A stretch of 64,000 nt of DNA from JAGQSZ01 sp049647585 (GTDB lineage: Bacteria; Actinomycetota; Acidimicrobiia; Acidimicrobiales; Microtrichaceae): contig JBARXY010000025.1 in NCBI GenBank assembly GCA_049647585.1, forward strand, positions 41,256 to 105,255, read 5' to 3'. The notes under the pieces were generated by a model. It was not told the DNA's origin. It was given only the letters and a program-made list of their open reading frames with translations, and did not search any database. The translations under genes were made by a program, and so were the position numbers. How positions within the stretch are numbered: the first letter of the stretch is position 1; the number at the start of each line of letters is the position of its first letter. Positions 44,780 to 53,380 of this stretch are shown here, piece after piece.

Positions 44780-45057
44780 TGGTCACAAAAGGTACCCCTC
44801 CGGACAGGTCGGGGATCGAGAGCGACGAGGATCTGGCTGAACTGGACGAGGCCTGGACACTTGGACCGCAGCTCGCGCAGCTCTTCGCCTCCTCGGACCA
44901 ACTGGACCGCGATGTATCCAACCAGGTCGATCGGCGCCTCCGCGCCCGCTCGGCCATGGGTGACGTGACGGACCTGCTCGGGCTCGGCTGGTCGACGATG
45001 AGAATCCTCCTAATCGAGGACCCCCCACCTGCCGACAGAGAAGCAGAAGGACTCTGA
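44779..45057 (+). CDS. Small protein downstream of sigma factor
   Basis: The 92-residue acidic helical protein starts one base into the sigma stop, with AAAGGAG at 44764-44770. It includes LAELDEAWTLGPQLAQLFAS and VSNQVDRRLRARSAMGDVTD. It has no Cys or His zinc motif and no membrane helix. Coupling to the sigma gene makes an anti-sigma or sigma-modulating role possible, but I do not recognise it. Confidence 0.65.
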   Translation: MVTKGTPPDRSGIESDEDLAELDEAWTLGPQLAQLFASSDQLDRDVSNQVDRRLRARSAMGDVTDLLGLGWSTMRILLIEDPPPADREAEGL

Positions 45058-45058
45058 G

Positions 45059-45772
45059 ATGGAATCGACACAGTGGATTTTTGCAGCGATAGCTCTCGGG
45101 TGCGGCCTGCTCTTCGGAGAACTGGCCGGCCAGATGACACGCTCGACCCTTCAGCGATCCAAGCGACACCCTGGCCTGGCCGAACACGGCACGATGATCG
45201 GCAACGTGGTGTTCTGGGCATCGACCGCTGTGGGACTCCTGGTGGCTACCGCTGTGCTCGACCTGGACACGCTCCAGCGGTTCGAAACACAGCTGGTCGA
45301 TGACCTGCCGCAGTTTCTACTCGCCTTCGTCTGGCTGATTATCGGCTACGCAGCGGCCGTCGCTATCTCTGCGATGGTCGGCCAGTCAGCCCGCAAGGCG
45401 ACTGGGGTGCGCCAACCCGGCCTGGAGCGTGCTCTGCAGGTGACCATCATGGTCGGGGCTCTTGCCGCCGCCATGACACAGGCCGGCATCGGCTCTGAGA
45501 TGCTCATACTTATCGTGGGCATCGCGCTCGGTGCACCGTGCCTGGCAATGGCGCTGCTCAGCGGACTGGGAGGCCGTGAGGTCGCCTCGGAGCTCGCAGC
45601 CGGTCGTGCCCTACGGCATCACCTTCGACCGGGCAGCAGCATCTGCACCGGCGAGGTGAGCGGACGGATCGTCGCGGTCCACACAACGACCGTCGAGCTC
45701 GAATCCGCCAATGGCTCAAGAGTTCACATCCCGAACCGAAAATTGCTGAGTGAAGGCTTCTCGGTCAATTGA
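45059..45772 (+). CDS. MscS-like small membrane protein
   Basis: The 237-residue protein has four or five transmembrane helices (IFAAIALGCGLLFGELAG, GNVVFWASTAVGLLVATAVL, FLLAFVWLIIGYAAAVAISA, ALQVTIMVGALAAAMTQAGI, SEMLILIVGIALGAPCLAMA) and a short C-terminal beta domain (GEVSGRIVAVHTTTVELESA to HIPNRKLLSEGFSVN) similar to the beta portion of MscS channels. It is shorter than typical MscS. It starts 1 base after the preceding stop, in one transcription run with the sigma gene. Confidence 0.78.
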   Translation: MESTQWIFAAIALGCGLLFGELAGQMTRSTLQRSKRHPGLAEHGTMIGNVVFWASTAVGLLVATAVLDLDTLQRFETQLVDDLPQFLLAFVWLIIGYAAAVAISAMVGQSARKATGVRQPGLERALQVTIMVGALAAAMTQAGIGSEMLILIVGIALGAPCLAMALLSGLGGREVASELAAGRALRHHLRPGSSICTGEVSGRIVAVHTTTVELESANGSRVHIPNRKLLSEGFSVN

Positions 45773-45990
45773 CACGGGCCTGAGATCCTCTGGGCCGTCC
45801 TGATCATGCCGGCTGGGCTATTCGGCCCATTCGGGCAGAAACATGAGGAAAACTTTCAGAAACTTCGCGACTTTCCAGGCTCCCGAACGTCAGTTGATCT
45901 GTACGGCAACGAACGGTGTCCGCCCGTTCAAAGAGATGCCGAACACATCCGACGACTCCACCGGTGCTTCGGTCAAGTTTCTCGGACTCA

Positions 45991-46030
45991 AAGCGTTGAG
46001 GGCCTCCAAGTGGGGCCCTCAACGCTTTTT
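45991..46030 (+). terminator. Intrinsic (Rho-independent) terminator
   Basis: A perfect 14-bp stem (45991-46004 with 46014-46027), a 9-base loop and a run of five T at 46026-46030 form a textbook terminator. It is the only one of its quality that I noticed, 219 bases after the MscS-like stop. Confidence 0.85.
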
Positions 46031-46079
46031 CCTGCGATTCCGAACAGACCCATTTAATCGCTCCCCGTGCTGTCGGGCC

Positions 46080-46152
46080 GGTACTGGTTCGGACTCCCGG
46101 TACTGCTTCGGGCCGGTATTGGTTCGGACTCCCGGTACCGGTTCGGACTCCC
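46080..46152. repeat. Three 19-bp repeats
   Basis: Copies of ggtactggttcggactccc-type units lie at 46080-46098, 46115-46133 and 46134-46152, differing at one or two positions. Confidence 0.85.
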
Positions 46153-46197
46153 GATACTGTCGAAGGACATACCTCGCAGGTCACCGAAGGAGATTCG

Positions 46198-46491
46198 TTG
46201 CTGGTCCATACAGTGCTACTCAAGTTTTCAACCGATACGAGCGAGGATCATCTGGACCGGGTCTGCGACTCTCTGCGTGGGCTTCCGGCGGTGATTCCCA
46301 CCTTGGTGAGCTACCGGGTCGGTCGTGACCTGGGACTTGCCGAGGACAACTTCCAGATCGCCGTTGTAGCTGAGTTCGCTGACGAGGCGGGATACGTCGC
46401 GTACCGGGACGACCGGACGCATCGCTCGATCATCACCGAGCAGATCCAGCCACATCTGGTCGCCCGATCAGCCAGCCAGTTCCAGACGTGA
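46198..46491 (+). CDS. Dabb (stress-responsive alpha/beta barrel) protein
   Basis: The 97-residue protein matches the Dabb family: MLVHTVLLKFSTDTSEDHLD, SYRVGRDLGLAEDNFQIAVV, then EFADEAGYVAYRDDRTHRSI. These dimeric ferredoxin-like proteins have diverse or unknown functions. The start is a TTG at 46198 with GAAGGAG 6 bases upstream. It is transcribed after the terminator, so it probably has its own promoter in the repeat region. Confidence 0.82.
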   Translation: MLVHTVLLKFSTDTSEDHLDRVCDSLRGLPAVIPTLVSYRVGRDLGLAEDNFQIAVVAEFADEAGYVAYRDDRTHRSIITEQIQPHLVARSASQFQT

Positions 46492-46611
46492 CAGCAGTCA
46501 CCCACATTGACTAGCGTCTGCTCTGCCAGCTTCGGTTGGCCCGGTCGAGAACGGCATCACGATCAGTTGGTCCAGACCTTCTGATCAGCAGTCCTCCCGG
46601 TTCCGGAGAGA

Positions 46612-46647
46612 CCGTGTGGACGAAACCGGGGGGCTTCGTCCACACGG
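46612..46647. terminator. 13-bp hairpin without U-tract
   Basis: Arms ccgtgtggacgaa and ttcgtccacacgg pair perfectly around a 10-base GC-rich loop, 120 bases after the Dabb stop. It may be a terminator without U-tail or an mRNA structure. Confidence 0.55.
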
Positions 46648-46698
46648 CTTCCGGGACTAAAGCAGCGGGCGCCACCCCTGACACGGCAGAATGCCAGC

Positions 46699-47742
46699 GT
46701 GACGATTCAGAAGATCAATTTTCCCGAGCTCACCGCGTCCAGTGCATTTGTCGTGACCGACCTCGACGACGCGCAACGTGCGACAGGTGTGGTCCGTTCA
46801 GCGAAGAAGATCCTCCAGGACGGCGCGAAGTTGCTGGCACGTTCTCAGACCTACTCCTGGGCAGTGTTGGCACAACAGGTCTCCGGGGCGTCTGCGGGGA
46901 TCAACACCCAGGGCGACGAGCGTTCCGCCGCCATTTCGGGGTTCTGCGAGCAACTCCTCCCCCATGTCTCCGGCGGCGAACTCTCACTTGAGGCAGCAAA
47001 GGGAGTCTCAAGGTCTGAACTCTCTACCTTGATTGATGCCGATCCACTTCTGGCACGACGACACCTGGATTTCGAAGGGACAGAGTTGGGTATTGCGCTC
47101 CTGGCTGTCGGGGTGACAGCGGCCTCGGCGGCCGTGACCGGGGGCCTCGACGGACGCAGTTTCGTGATCGAAGGGGCCGGCGACGCAACCATCCCATTGG
47201 TCCGAGAAATCCTGGGGCAGGGAGGACGAGTCGTCGCAGTTTCTCAACCCTCGGTCGCATCCGGCAGCGCGGGAGCAATCGAACTTCCAGCTTCCCTCGA
47301 TGACGCCATTGCAGTGCTGTCGGACCCAGCTTCGTCAGCATCGAAGACCGGTTCCAGCGACATCCTGACCATCGAGGCGGACGTATTGATATGCGGCTCC
47401 AAGTCCGGACTCATAGACCACGAGTCAGCAGCCACGCTGCCCCAGAAGACAGTCGTGCCGGTTGGACCGACACCGATCACGGCGCGGGGACTGGCCGTCG
47501 CCCGACGTCGCGGTATCAGGGTCCTCGCCGACTTTGTCACCACCGCCGGGCCGCTGTTCGTAGAGATCGATCCGACTGCCGACCCTGCTGCACTCCTCAA
47601 CGCGGCGCGGGACCGAATCGAGGCCAACTGCCGCGAGTTTGCCGAACATCCTGACGGCGACCTGCTCGCCGCCTGCTACAAGGCCGAGGAATTCCTCGCG
47701 TCCTGGCGTGATGAGCTGCCATTCGGGCGGCCGATAGCCTGA
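46699..47742 (+). CDS. Glu/Leu/Phe/Val dehydrogenase-like protein, likely inactive
   Basis: The 347-residue protein has the C-terminal Rossmann domain of amino acid dehydrogenases (SFVIEGAGDATIPLVREILG followed by GGRVVAVSQPS) and the later PITARGLAVARRRGIRVLAD. At the N-terminal catalytic position, where the family has a Gly-rich Pro-x-Gly-Gly-x-Lys-Gly loop, this protein reads VSGASAGINTQGDERSAA, without Lys. It may be an NAD(P)-binding regulator. The GTG start at 46699 is used. Confidence 0.6.
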   Translation: MTIQKINFPELTASSAFVVTDLDDAQRATGVVRSAKKILQDGAKLLARSQTYSWAVLAQQVSGASAGINTQGDERSAAISGFCEQLLPHVSGGELSLEAAKGVSRSELSTLIDADPLLARRHLDFEGTELGIALLAVGVTAASAAVTGGLDGRSFVIEGAGDATIPLVREILGQGGRVVAVSQPSVASGSAGAIELPASLDDAIAVLSDPASSASKTGSSDILTIEADVLICGSKSGLIDHESAATLPQKTVVPVGPTPITARGLAVARRRGIRVLADFVTTAGPLFVEIDPTADPAALLNAARDRIEANCREFAEHPDGDLLAACYKAEEFLASWRDELPFGRPIA

Positions 47743-47802
47743 CTGGCCAATGGCCTGAGTCGCTCCCCCGACTAGTCTCGCGAGGACAATCTAGGCCGCA
47801 AC

Positions 47803-48012
47803 CCGACCGGGAGAGCTCCCACGTTGCTGACGTGGGGCGCCGAAGGAGCAACCGCCCCGGAATCTCTCAGGCACCTGAACCGGTCGGGTCAGGCAACTCT
47901 GGAAAGAAGCTCCCCGAAACCTTTTGGTGGGGCTCACCGACGGGGAAAGTCGCAAGGTCGTGTTCTCGACCCTGTGGTGAAGCTCTCAGGTACGGCGACA
48001 GATGGGGCAAGA
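47803..48012 (+). promoter_or_regulatory. Tandem glycine riboswitch
   Basis: Two aptamers can be read by eye. The first (about 47803-47913) has the cores ggcgccgaaggagcaa, aatctctcaggca and ggcaactctgga. The second (about 47914-48012) has accgacggggaaagtcgcaag and gctctcaggtacggcgacaga. Tandem aptamers are common for glycine riboswitches. The second ends 28 bases before the gcvP start, so the expression platform must be short; it probably controls ribosome access to GAGGAG at 48029-48034. Confidence 0.93.
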
Positions 48013-48040
48013 CCGGAAAGTCGCGACCGAGGAGTCGGAA

Positions 48041-51000
48041 ATGCCCCCTGCGAGCCAAACAAGCCAGTCAGACACCAGCCAGTCAGACACCAGCCAGTCA
48101 GAGACAGGTCAGTCCCACGCCGCGCACCCGGCGACCAGGCTTCCTGCTGACGACTTCGTCAACCGGCACATCGGTCCTGACGCTGCCGACATCGAAAAGA
48201 TGTTGCAGGAGATCGGTGTCGAGTCGCTCGAGGCGATGATGGATGTCGCCATCCCCGATGCAATCCACCTGACCGACAAGATCGACATCCAAGCTGTGCC
48301 GAGTGAGCGGGAAGCACTCGCCAAGCTCCGCGAGATCTCGTCGATGAACCACGTCGCCACATCGATGATCGGAGCCGGCTACTACGGCACCGTCATTCCT
48401 GCCGTGATCCAGAGGAACATTCTCGAGAATCCCGCCTGGTATACCGCCTACACCCCTTACCAGCCGGAGATCTCCCAAGGTCGTCTCGAAGCGCTCCTCA
48501 ATTTCCAGACCGTCGTCAGCGATCTGACCGGTATGGACATGGCCAACGCCTCGATGCTTGACGAGTCAACAGCTGCTGCCGAGGCCATGACGTTGGCGAA
48601 GCGGGTTTCCAAGCTCAAGTCGCAGATTTTCCTGGTCGACGAGGACACCCATCCCCAGACGATCGACGTCATCAGAACCCGCGCCGAGCCATTGGGTATC
48701 GAGATTGTCGTCGCAGACCCCATGACACTGCTCGACATGACACTGCTCGACCCGAGTGCTTCACGAGGCAGCGGGTCGAGGTCCTCCAGCAACGACAACG
48801 GATCTGCTGACTCGGCTGGCATGATCGCCACTGAGTCAGGCTCCGGTGCGGGGCCCGAACTCGAACCGTACGGTGTCCTGTTGTCCTATCCCGGCTCGAC
48901 CGGCGAGGTCCGGGACTTCACGGAGTTGACGGCGGCGCTGCACGAGCGGGGCGCCGTCGTTGCTGTTGCAACCGACCTGCTCGCGCTGACGCTGTTGACT
49001 CCACCCGGAGAGTGGGGTGCAGATGTGGTCGTCGGGTCCTCGCAGCGGTTCGGGGTACCGCTCGGGTTTGGTGGGCCACACGCCGGGTTCATGGCGGTGC
49101 GCGACTCGGCCCGACGTTCACTGCCCGGCCGTCTTGTCGGCGTCTCCGTCGACACGACCGGACGCAGGGCGCTACGGCTGGCCCTGCAGACCCGCGAGCA
49201 GCACATCCGGCGCGAGAAGGCCACTTCCAACATCTGCACCGCCCAGGTTCTACTGGCGAACATCGCCTCTTCCTTCGCCGTCTACCACGGACCCAAGGGG
49301 CTTACCCAGATCGCCCGGAGGGTCCACTCCCTGGCAAGTTTCGCGGTCGACCGTCTGCAGGATGCAGGTCTCCAACTACGTACCGGGTCGGTCTTCGACA
49401 CCGTGACGGTTACGTCGTTGGACAGCGCCGCCGAGGTCCTGGATGCGGCGTTGGCACTGGATATCAACCTCCGCCCCGTCGATGGGTCCACCGTCGCCTT
49501 CTCGTGTGACGAAACCACCACGGCCCAGACTCTTTCGTCGGTGCTGTCGTGTTTCGGGGTCAAGGTTGATCCAAGCGAAATTGCCCGGACCGTGACCGCG
49601 TCGATGGCCAATCTGGATCGAATCCCCGCGTCGCTCCGACGCACCTCGGCATTCCTCCAACATCCGGTGTTCAACACTCATCACTCCGAGACCGAGATGA
49701 TGCGCTACCTCCGAAGGCTGGCGGACAAGGACCTGGCCCTCGACCGGACGATGATCCCGCTCGGTTCCTGCACCATGAAGCTGAACGCCGCGTCCGAAAT
49801 GATCCCGATCACATGGCCGGAGTTCTCAGATATCCACCCCTTCGTCCCCGCAGATCAGAGCGTGGGATACCTGCAGATGGTCCGCGAGCTAGAGCAGATG
49901 CTCCTTGAGATAACCGGCTATGACGCAATCTCGCTCCAGCCAAATGCCGGCAGCCAGGGTGAACTCGCAGGACTGCTTGCAATCCGCCGGTACCACCACT
50001 CACGCGGCGACTCCCACCGCGACGTCTGCCTCATTCCGGCCTCGGCCCACGGGACGAATGCCGCAAGCGCAGTCATGGCAGGTATGCGGGTAGTTGTCGT
50101 CGCAACCGATGAGCAGGGCAATGTCAACCTGGCCGACCTCGAGGCTAAGGCGGACGAGTATTCGGCGAACCTGGCCGCGGTCATGGTCACCTACCCATCG
50201 ACCCACGGAGTGTTCGAGGAGGGGATCGACGAACTCTGTCGGATCATTCATGACAACGGCGGTCAGGTCTACGTCGACGGCGCCAATCTCAACGCTCTGG
50301 TAGGTGCCGCGAAGCCCGGCAAGTTTGGCGCCGATGTGAGTCACCTGAACCTGCACAAGACCTTCGCGATTCCACACGGCGGTGGCGGCCCCGGAATTGG
50401 GCCTGTCGCCGCTCGGGAGCATCTCGCTCCATTCCTTCCCAATCATCCGCTGCGTGACGACGCCGGGCCTTCAACCGGAGCCGGAGCGGTGTCAGGTGCG
50501 CCGTTCGGCTCCGCCGGCGTCCTGCCCATCACGTGGATGTACGTCAAGATGATGGGCGAACGGCTCCGCGACGCGACCGAGGTCGCAGTGCTGTCGGCCA
50601 ACTATGTGGCCAGGCGGCTATCGAGCCACTACAGGGTTCTCTACACCGGCCGCGGTGGGCTGGTAGCTCACGAATGCATCGTGGATCTGCGCGACATCGA
50701 GAAGCAGACCGGAATCACGAACGAAGACGTCGCCAAACGGCTGATCGACTACGGCTTCCACGCTCCGACGATGTCGTTCCCGGTAGCCGGCACGTTGATG
50801 ATCGAACCCACCGAGTCCGAGAGCTTGGAGGAACTCGACCGGTTCTGCGAGGCAATGATTTCTATCCGCAACGAGATCAAACTGGTTGCCAGCGGACAAT
50901 GGTCGGCGGACGACAACCCGTTGGTCAACTCGCCCCACACCGCCGAGGAGGTCGGTGGAGACGAGTGGCCCCACAGCTATCCCCGTTCGGTTGCCGGATG

Positions 51001-51121
51001 GCCGACTCCGTTCCAACGCGAGTTCAAGTACTGGCCACCGGTCAGCAGAATCGACGGCGGCTACGGCGACCGCAACCTGGTCTGTTCATGCCCGTCGATC
51101 GAGGACCTGGCGGAAGGCTGA
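48041..51121 (+). CDS. gcvP: Glycine dehydrogenase (decarboxylating), GcvP
   Basis: GcvP is the PLP-dependent P protein of glycine cleavage: it decarboxylates glycine and passes the aminomethyl group to GcvH. The 1026-residue protein has N- and C-terminal PLP-fold halves, with NLHKTFAIPHGGGGPG holding the PLP lysine (Lys773). The ATG at 48041 has GAGGAG six bases upstream. The ATG at 48002 lies within the riboswitch and is rejected. The N-terminus has a 15-bp repeat (SQSDT units), and an insertion of about 25 Ser/Gly-rich residues lies near residue 250. Confidence 0.96.
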   Translation: MPPASQTSQSDTSQSDTSQSETGQSHAAHPATRLPADDFVNRHIGPDAADIEKMLQEIGVESLEAMMDVAIPDAIHLTDKIDIQAVPSEREALAKLREISSMNHVATSMIGAGYYGTVIPAVIQRNILENPAWYTAYTPYQPEISQGRLEALLNFQTVVSDLTGMDMANASMLDESTAAAEAMTLAKRVSKLKSQIFLVDEDTHPQTIDVIRTRAEPLGIEIVVADPMTLLDMTLLDPSASRGSGSRSSSNDNGSADSAGMIATESGSGAGPELEPYGVLLSYPGSTGEVRDFTELTAALHERGAVVAVATDLLALTLLTPPGEWGADVVVGSSQRFGVPLGFGGPHAGFMAVRDSARRSLPGRLVGVSVDTTGRRALRLALQTREQHIRREKATSNICTAQVLLANIASSFAVYHGPKGLTQIARRVHSLASFAVDRLQDAGLQLRTGSVFDTVTVTSLDSAAEVLDAALALDINLRPVDGSTVAFSCDETTTAQTLSSVLSCFGVKVDPSEIARTVTASMANLDRIPASLRRTSAFLQHPVFNTHHSETEMMRYLRRLADKDLALDRTMIPLGSCTMKLNAASEMIPITWPEFSDIHPFVPADQSVGYLQMVRELEQMLLEITGYDAISLQPNAGSQGELAGLLAIRRYHHSRGDSHRDVCLIPASAHGTNAASAVMAGMRVVVVATDEQGNVNLADLEAKADEYSANLAAVMVTYPSTHGVFEEGIDELCRIIHDNGGQVYVDGANLNALVGAAKPGKFGADVSHLNLHKTFAIPHGGGGPGIGPVAAREHLAPFLPNHPLRDDAGPSTGAGAVSGAPFGSAGVLPITWMYVKMMGERLRDATEVAVLSANYVARRLSSHYRVLYTGRGGLVAHECIVDLRDIEKQTGITNEDVAKRLIDYGFHAPTMSFPVAGTLMIEPTESESLEELDRFCEAMISIRNEIKLVASGQWSADDNPLVNSPHTAEEVGGDEWPHSYPRSVAGWPTPFQREFKYWPPVSRIDGGYGDRNLVCSCPSIEDLAEG
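48062..48106 (+). repeat. Three 15-bp tandem repeats in gcvP N-terminus
   Basis: Units of agccagtcagacacc begin at 48062, 48077 and 48092, the last slightly diverged. They encode SQSDT repeats ahead of the conserved GcvP domain. Confidence 0.9.
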
Positions 51122-51137
51122 CCGTCGTCGCTGCCTG

Positions 51138-52217
51138 TCAGCCTTGGCGTTGGACAAATGGCAACTTGACGACCTTGGCCGGAACCGCGGTGCCGCGTAG
51201 GTCGATGTCGACACTGTCTCCCGGTTCGATCTCGGGCGACAGGAACGCCAACGCGATTCCGTGTCCCAGGGTCGGCGAGAAGTTGCCCGACGTGATGGCT
51301 CCGATCTGCTCACCGTCTCGCATCACGCTCTGACCTTCACGGGGTGGTCGGCGCCCCTCGGTGACAAGACCTCGCAATGAACGGGTGACCCCGGCGACCT
51401 TCTGACGTTCGAGGGCGTCACGGCCGATGAAATCGCCCTTGGTCCAACTGACTACCCAGCCCAGCCCGGCTTCAAGAGTTGTGATTCCCCCACCGAGCTC
51501 GTGGCCATGCAGTGGAAGACCGGCCTCCAGTCGCAATGTGTCCCGTGCTCCCAAACCCGCGGGCATCACGTCGGTGGCCGTCACTGCGTTCCAGAAGTCT
51601 TCGGCGACCTCGATCGGAACTGCGCACTCGACGCCGTCCTCCCCCGTATAACCCGTTCCGGCGGCGACGCAGTCGACCCCCTGGAACTTGAAATCGATGA
51701 CGCGGAAACGCCCTACCGCCGCTGCATCAGGTGCAATTTCGGCGAGCTTCGCCCGAGCGTCGGGACCTTGGATGGCGAGTACCGCGCGGCTCGTCGTCGT
51801 GTCGGCGATGCTCAGGTCCGCATTCTGGTCAGCCACGCTCGACAGCGCATCGCGCACGCCGTCGGTATTCGAGGCGTTGGGCATGACGTCGAATTCCTGG
51901 TCGGAAACCCACCAGACGATGATGTCGTCCGCGACCGAGGCGGTGTCCGGATCCAACAGGTGCGTATATTGCGCCCGACCGGGCTCGATCTTTTCGAGGT
52001 CGTTGGTGAACGCACGCTGCAGTGTCGCAAGAGCATCGGGGCCCGAGACCCGCACCGTTCCCAAGTGACTGACGTCGAAGATTACGGCGCCGGAGCGACA
52101 AGCCAGGTGCTCTGCGACAGTGCCGCTTGGGTAGGCGACGGGCATTTCCCAGCCTCCGAAGCCGACCATCTTGGCTTCAAGGGCGCGATGAACTGAATCC
52201 AGTGGGGAACGTCTCAC
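51138..52217 (-). CDS. gcvT: Aminomethyltransferase, GcvT
   Basis: GcvT moves the methylene group from the GcvH lipoyl arm to tetrahydrofolate. The 359-residue protein has the GcvT start (SPLDSVHRALEAKMVGFGGW), FDVSHLGTVRVSGPDALATL, GYTGEDGVECAVPIE and the late ARDTLRLEAGLPLHGHEL. It starts at a GTG with GAGG about 6 bases upstream. It runs convergent with gcvP, ending 16 bases from it, and is separated from its riboswitch-controlled partner by strand. Confidence 0.95.
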   Translation of the reverse strand: MRRSPLDSVHRALEAKMVGFGGWEMPVAYPSGTVAEHLACRSGAVIFDVSHLGTVRVSGPDALATLQRAFTNDLEKIEPGRAQYTHLLDPDTASVADDIIVWWVSDQEFDVMPNASNTDGVRDALSSVADQNADLSIADTTTSRAVLAIQGPDARAKLAEIAPDAAAVGRFRVIDFKFQGVDCVAAGTGYTGEDGVECAVPIEVAEDFWNAVTATDVMPAGLGARDTLRLEAGLPLHGHELGGGITTLEAGLGWVVSWTKGDFIGRDALERQKVAGVTRSLRGLVTEGRRPPREGQSVMRDGEQIGAITSGNFSPTLGHGIALAFLSPEIEPGDSVDIDLRGTAVPAKVVKLPFVQRQG

Positions 52218-52224
52218 TTCTGCC

Positions 52225-52827
52225 TCAGAGTCCGGCAGCGGCGTTGGAGGCCTCGGCAGCGGCGTTGGCGGCTCCGCCAGCGCTCACTGACCGAGCACCC
52301 TGACCGACTGCCCCACTGCTCTTGCCAGTCGGGGGGAATTCGACGATTCGAGCGTCGATTTCTTCCTTGACTCCGGCGAGTGGCAACACGTTGAGCACTC
52401 CCTGGCCCCGTTGGAGCACGTCGATTAGTTCCTCGCCCGAACGCACGAGCACCGAGGTGGTTCCGCTGATGACCAGGTTCGCGGCAGTTATGTCCTCTCC
52501 CAGGTTCTGGCGCATGTAGCTGAACACCTGTCGGACCGACTCCAGCTTCAGTCCCGCGTCGAGGAGGGTCTTGATGACCTTCAGCTCCAGCAGGTCACGG
52601 TAGGAGTAGAGACGGCGGGAGCCGCTGCCCCGGGCATCGGCGAGCGAGGGCTTGACCAGATCGGTCCGTGCCCAGTAGTCCAGCTGGCGGTAGGTGATAC
52701 CAACGATTTCGGCTGTACGACGTCCGCTGAAACCCATGTCGGCAGAGGCTGTCGAGATGACCGCATCATCCTCTGGTGCAAGCGGAGCCGATGCCCCGGA
52801 GGTCGAAGTCACGTCTGGCAGATCCAT
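52225..52827 (-). CDS. MerR family regulator, second gene of FtsR cluster
   Basis: The 200-residue protein has a MerR-type winged HTH (FSGRRTAEIVGITYRQLDYW then ARTDLVKPSLADARGSGSRR and YSYRDLLELKVIKTLLDAGL), a helical linker and a C-terminal region with SGTTSVLVRSGEELIDVL. It corresponds by position to the second merR of mycobacterial clusters (after DUF151). The ATG at 52827 has GAGGA 5 bases upstream, better than the TTG at 52893. The tail is Ala/Gly/Ser-rich. It ends 7 bases before gcvT. Confidence 0.88.
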   Translation of the reverse strand: MDLPDVTSTSGASAPLAPEDDAVISTASADMGFSGRRTAEIVGITYRQLDYWARTDLVKPSLADARGSGSRRLYSYRDLLELKVIKTLLDAGLKLESVRQVFSYMRQNLGEDITAANLVISGTTSVLVRSGEELIDVLQRGQGVLNVLPLAGVKEEIDARIVEFPPTGKSSGAVGQGARSVSAGGAANAAAEASNAAAGL

Positions 52828-53100
52828 GCTGTCCTCTTCCAATTCTTGGAACAATCGTCCGCGGACCTGGATCCGCGCCTCGCCGAGCTGCAACCAAAGC
52901 CGAGTTGCACTGTCGAAATTACCCTGACGTAACCAGTATGGGGTGGATCGGCTCGGCTGCCTACCCGAGACGTCAGAAATGACGTCGGATCTAGATCCAG
53001 TCGCTCAGGTCAGGGCATTGCTTTGGTCGGCAGGCAGGGTCGGAGTAACAGGGGTGATCCGGCTATCCCGGGGGTTGCCGTTCTCAAATTTCGTTTCTAT

Positions 53101-53118
53101 TGTAGATATGTAACTACA
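53101..53118 (+). promoter_or_regulatory. Inverted repeat upstream of the toxin-antitoxin pair
   Basis: TGTAG (53101-53105) and CTACA (53114-53118) flank an 8-base AT-rich spacer, immediately before the antitoxin gene. Antitoxins of this class usually bind such sites to repress their own operon, so this is a likely operator. That role is inference. Confidence 0.55.
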
Positions 53119-53128
53119 TGGAGGCGTG

Positions 53129-53380
53129 ATGGCGACACAGATGAGCAGCCGAGAGTTCAATCAGGACACCAGCGGAGCGAAGAAGGCGGCCGAGTACGGC
53201 CCCGTCTATATCACCGACCGTGGTCGGCCGGCACACGTGCTGTTGACCTTCGACGCTTATGAGGACCTCGTCGGACCCCACCGAGCGCTCGACCTGCTTG
53301 CCGAGCCGCCAGGAGTCGCGGATGTCGGGTTCGTCCCGCCGAAGGACTCCGACGTAGCGCAGCCGGCATCGTTCGAGTGA
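53129..53380 (+). CDS. Phd/YefM-type antitoxin
   Basis: The 83-residue protein has the Phd/YefM fold: a short N-terminal DNA-binding half (SSREFNQDTSGAKKAAEYGP) and the conserved strand PVYITDRGRPAHVLLTFDAY. The C-terminus would cover the toxin. GGAGG at 53120-53124 supports the ATG at 53129. It overlaps the toxin gene by 1 base (tgATG). The pair lies on the opposite strand to the surrounding conserved cluster. Confidence 0.88.
   Translation: MATQMSSREFNQDTSGAKKAAEYGPVYITDRGRPAHVLLTFDAYEDLVGPHRALDLLAEPPGVADVGFVPPKDSDVAQPASFE

Larger units (their letters stand above)
45773..46197. other. Non-coding gap with terminator and repeats
   Basis: The 425 bases hold no coding sequence I can support. 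They contain a strong intrinsic terminator at 45991-46030 and three 19-bp repeats at 46080-46152. The 220 bases before the terminator could be a long 3' untranslated region of the MscS-like gene or a small RNA. Confidence 0.6.

Noticed and set aside
48002..48040. Upstream ATG of gcvP
   Set aside because: It lies inside the second glycine aptamer and lacks a ribosome site; the ATG at 48041 has GAGGAG.
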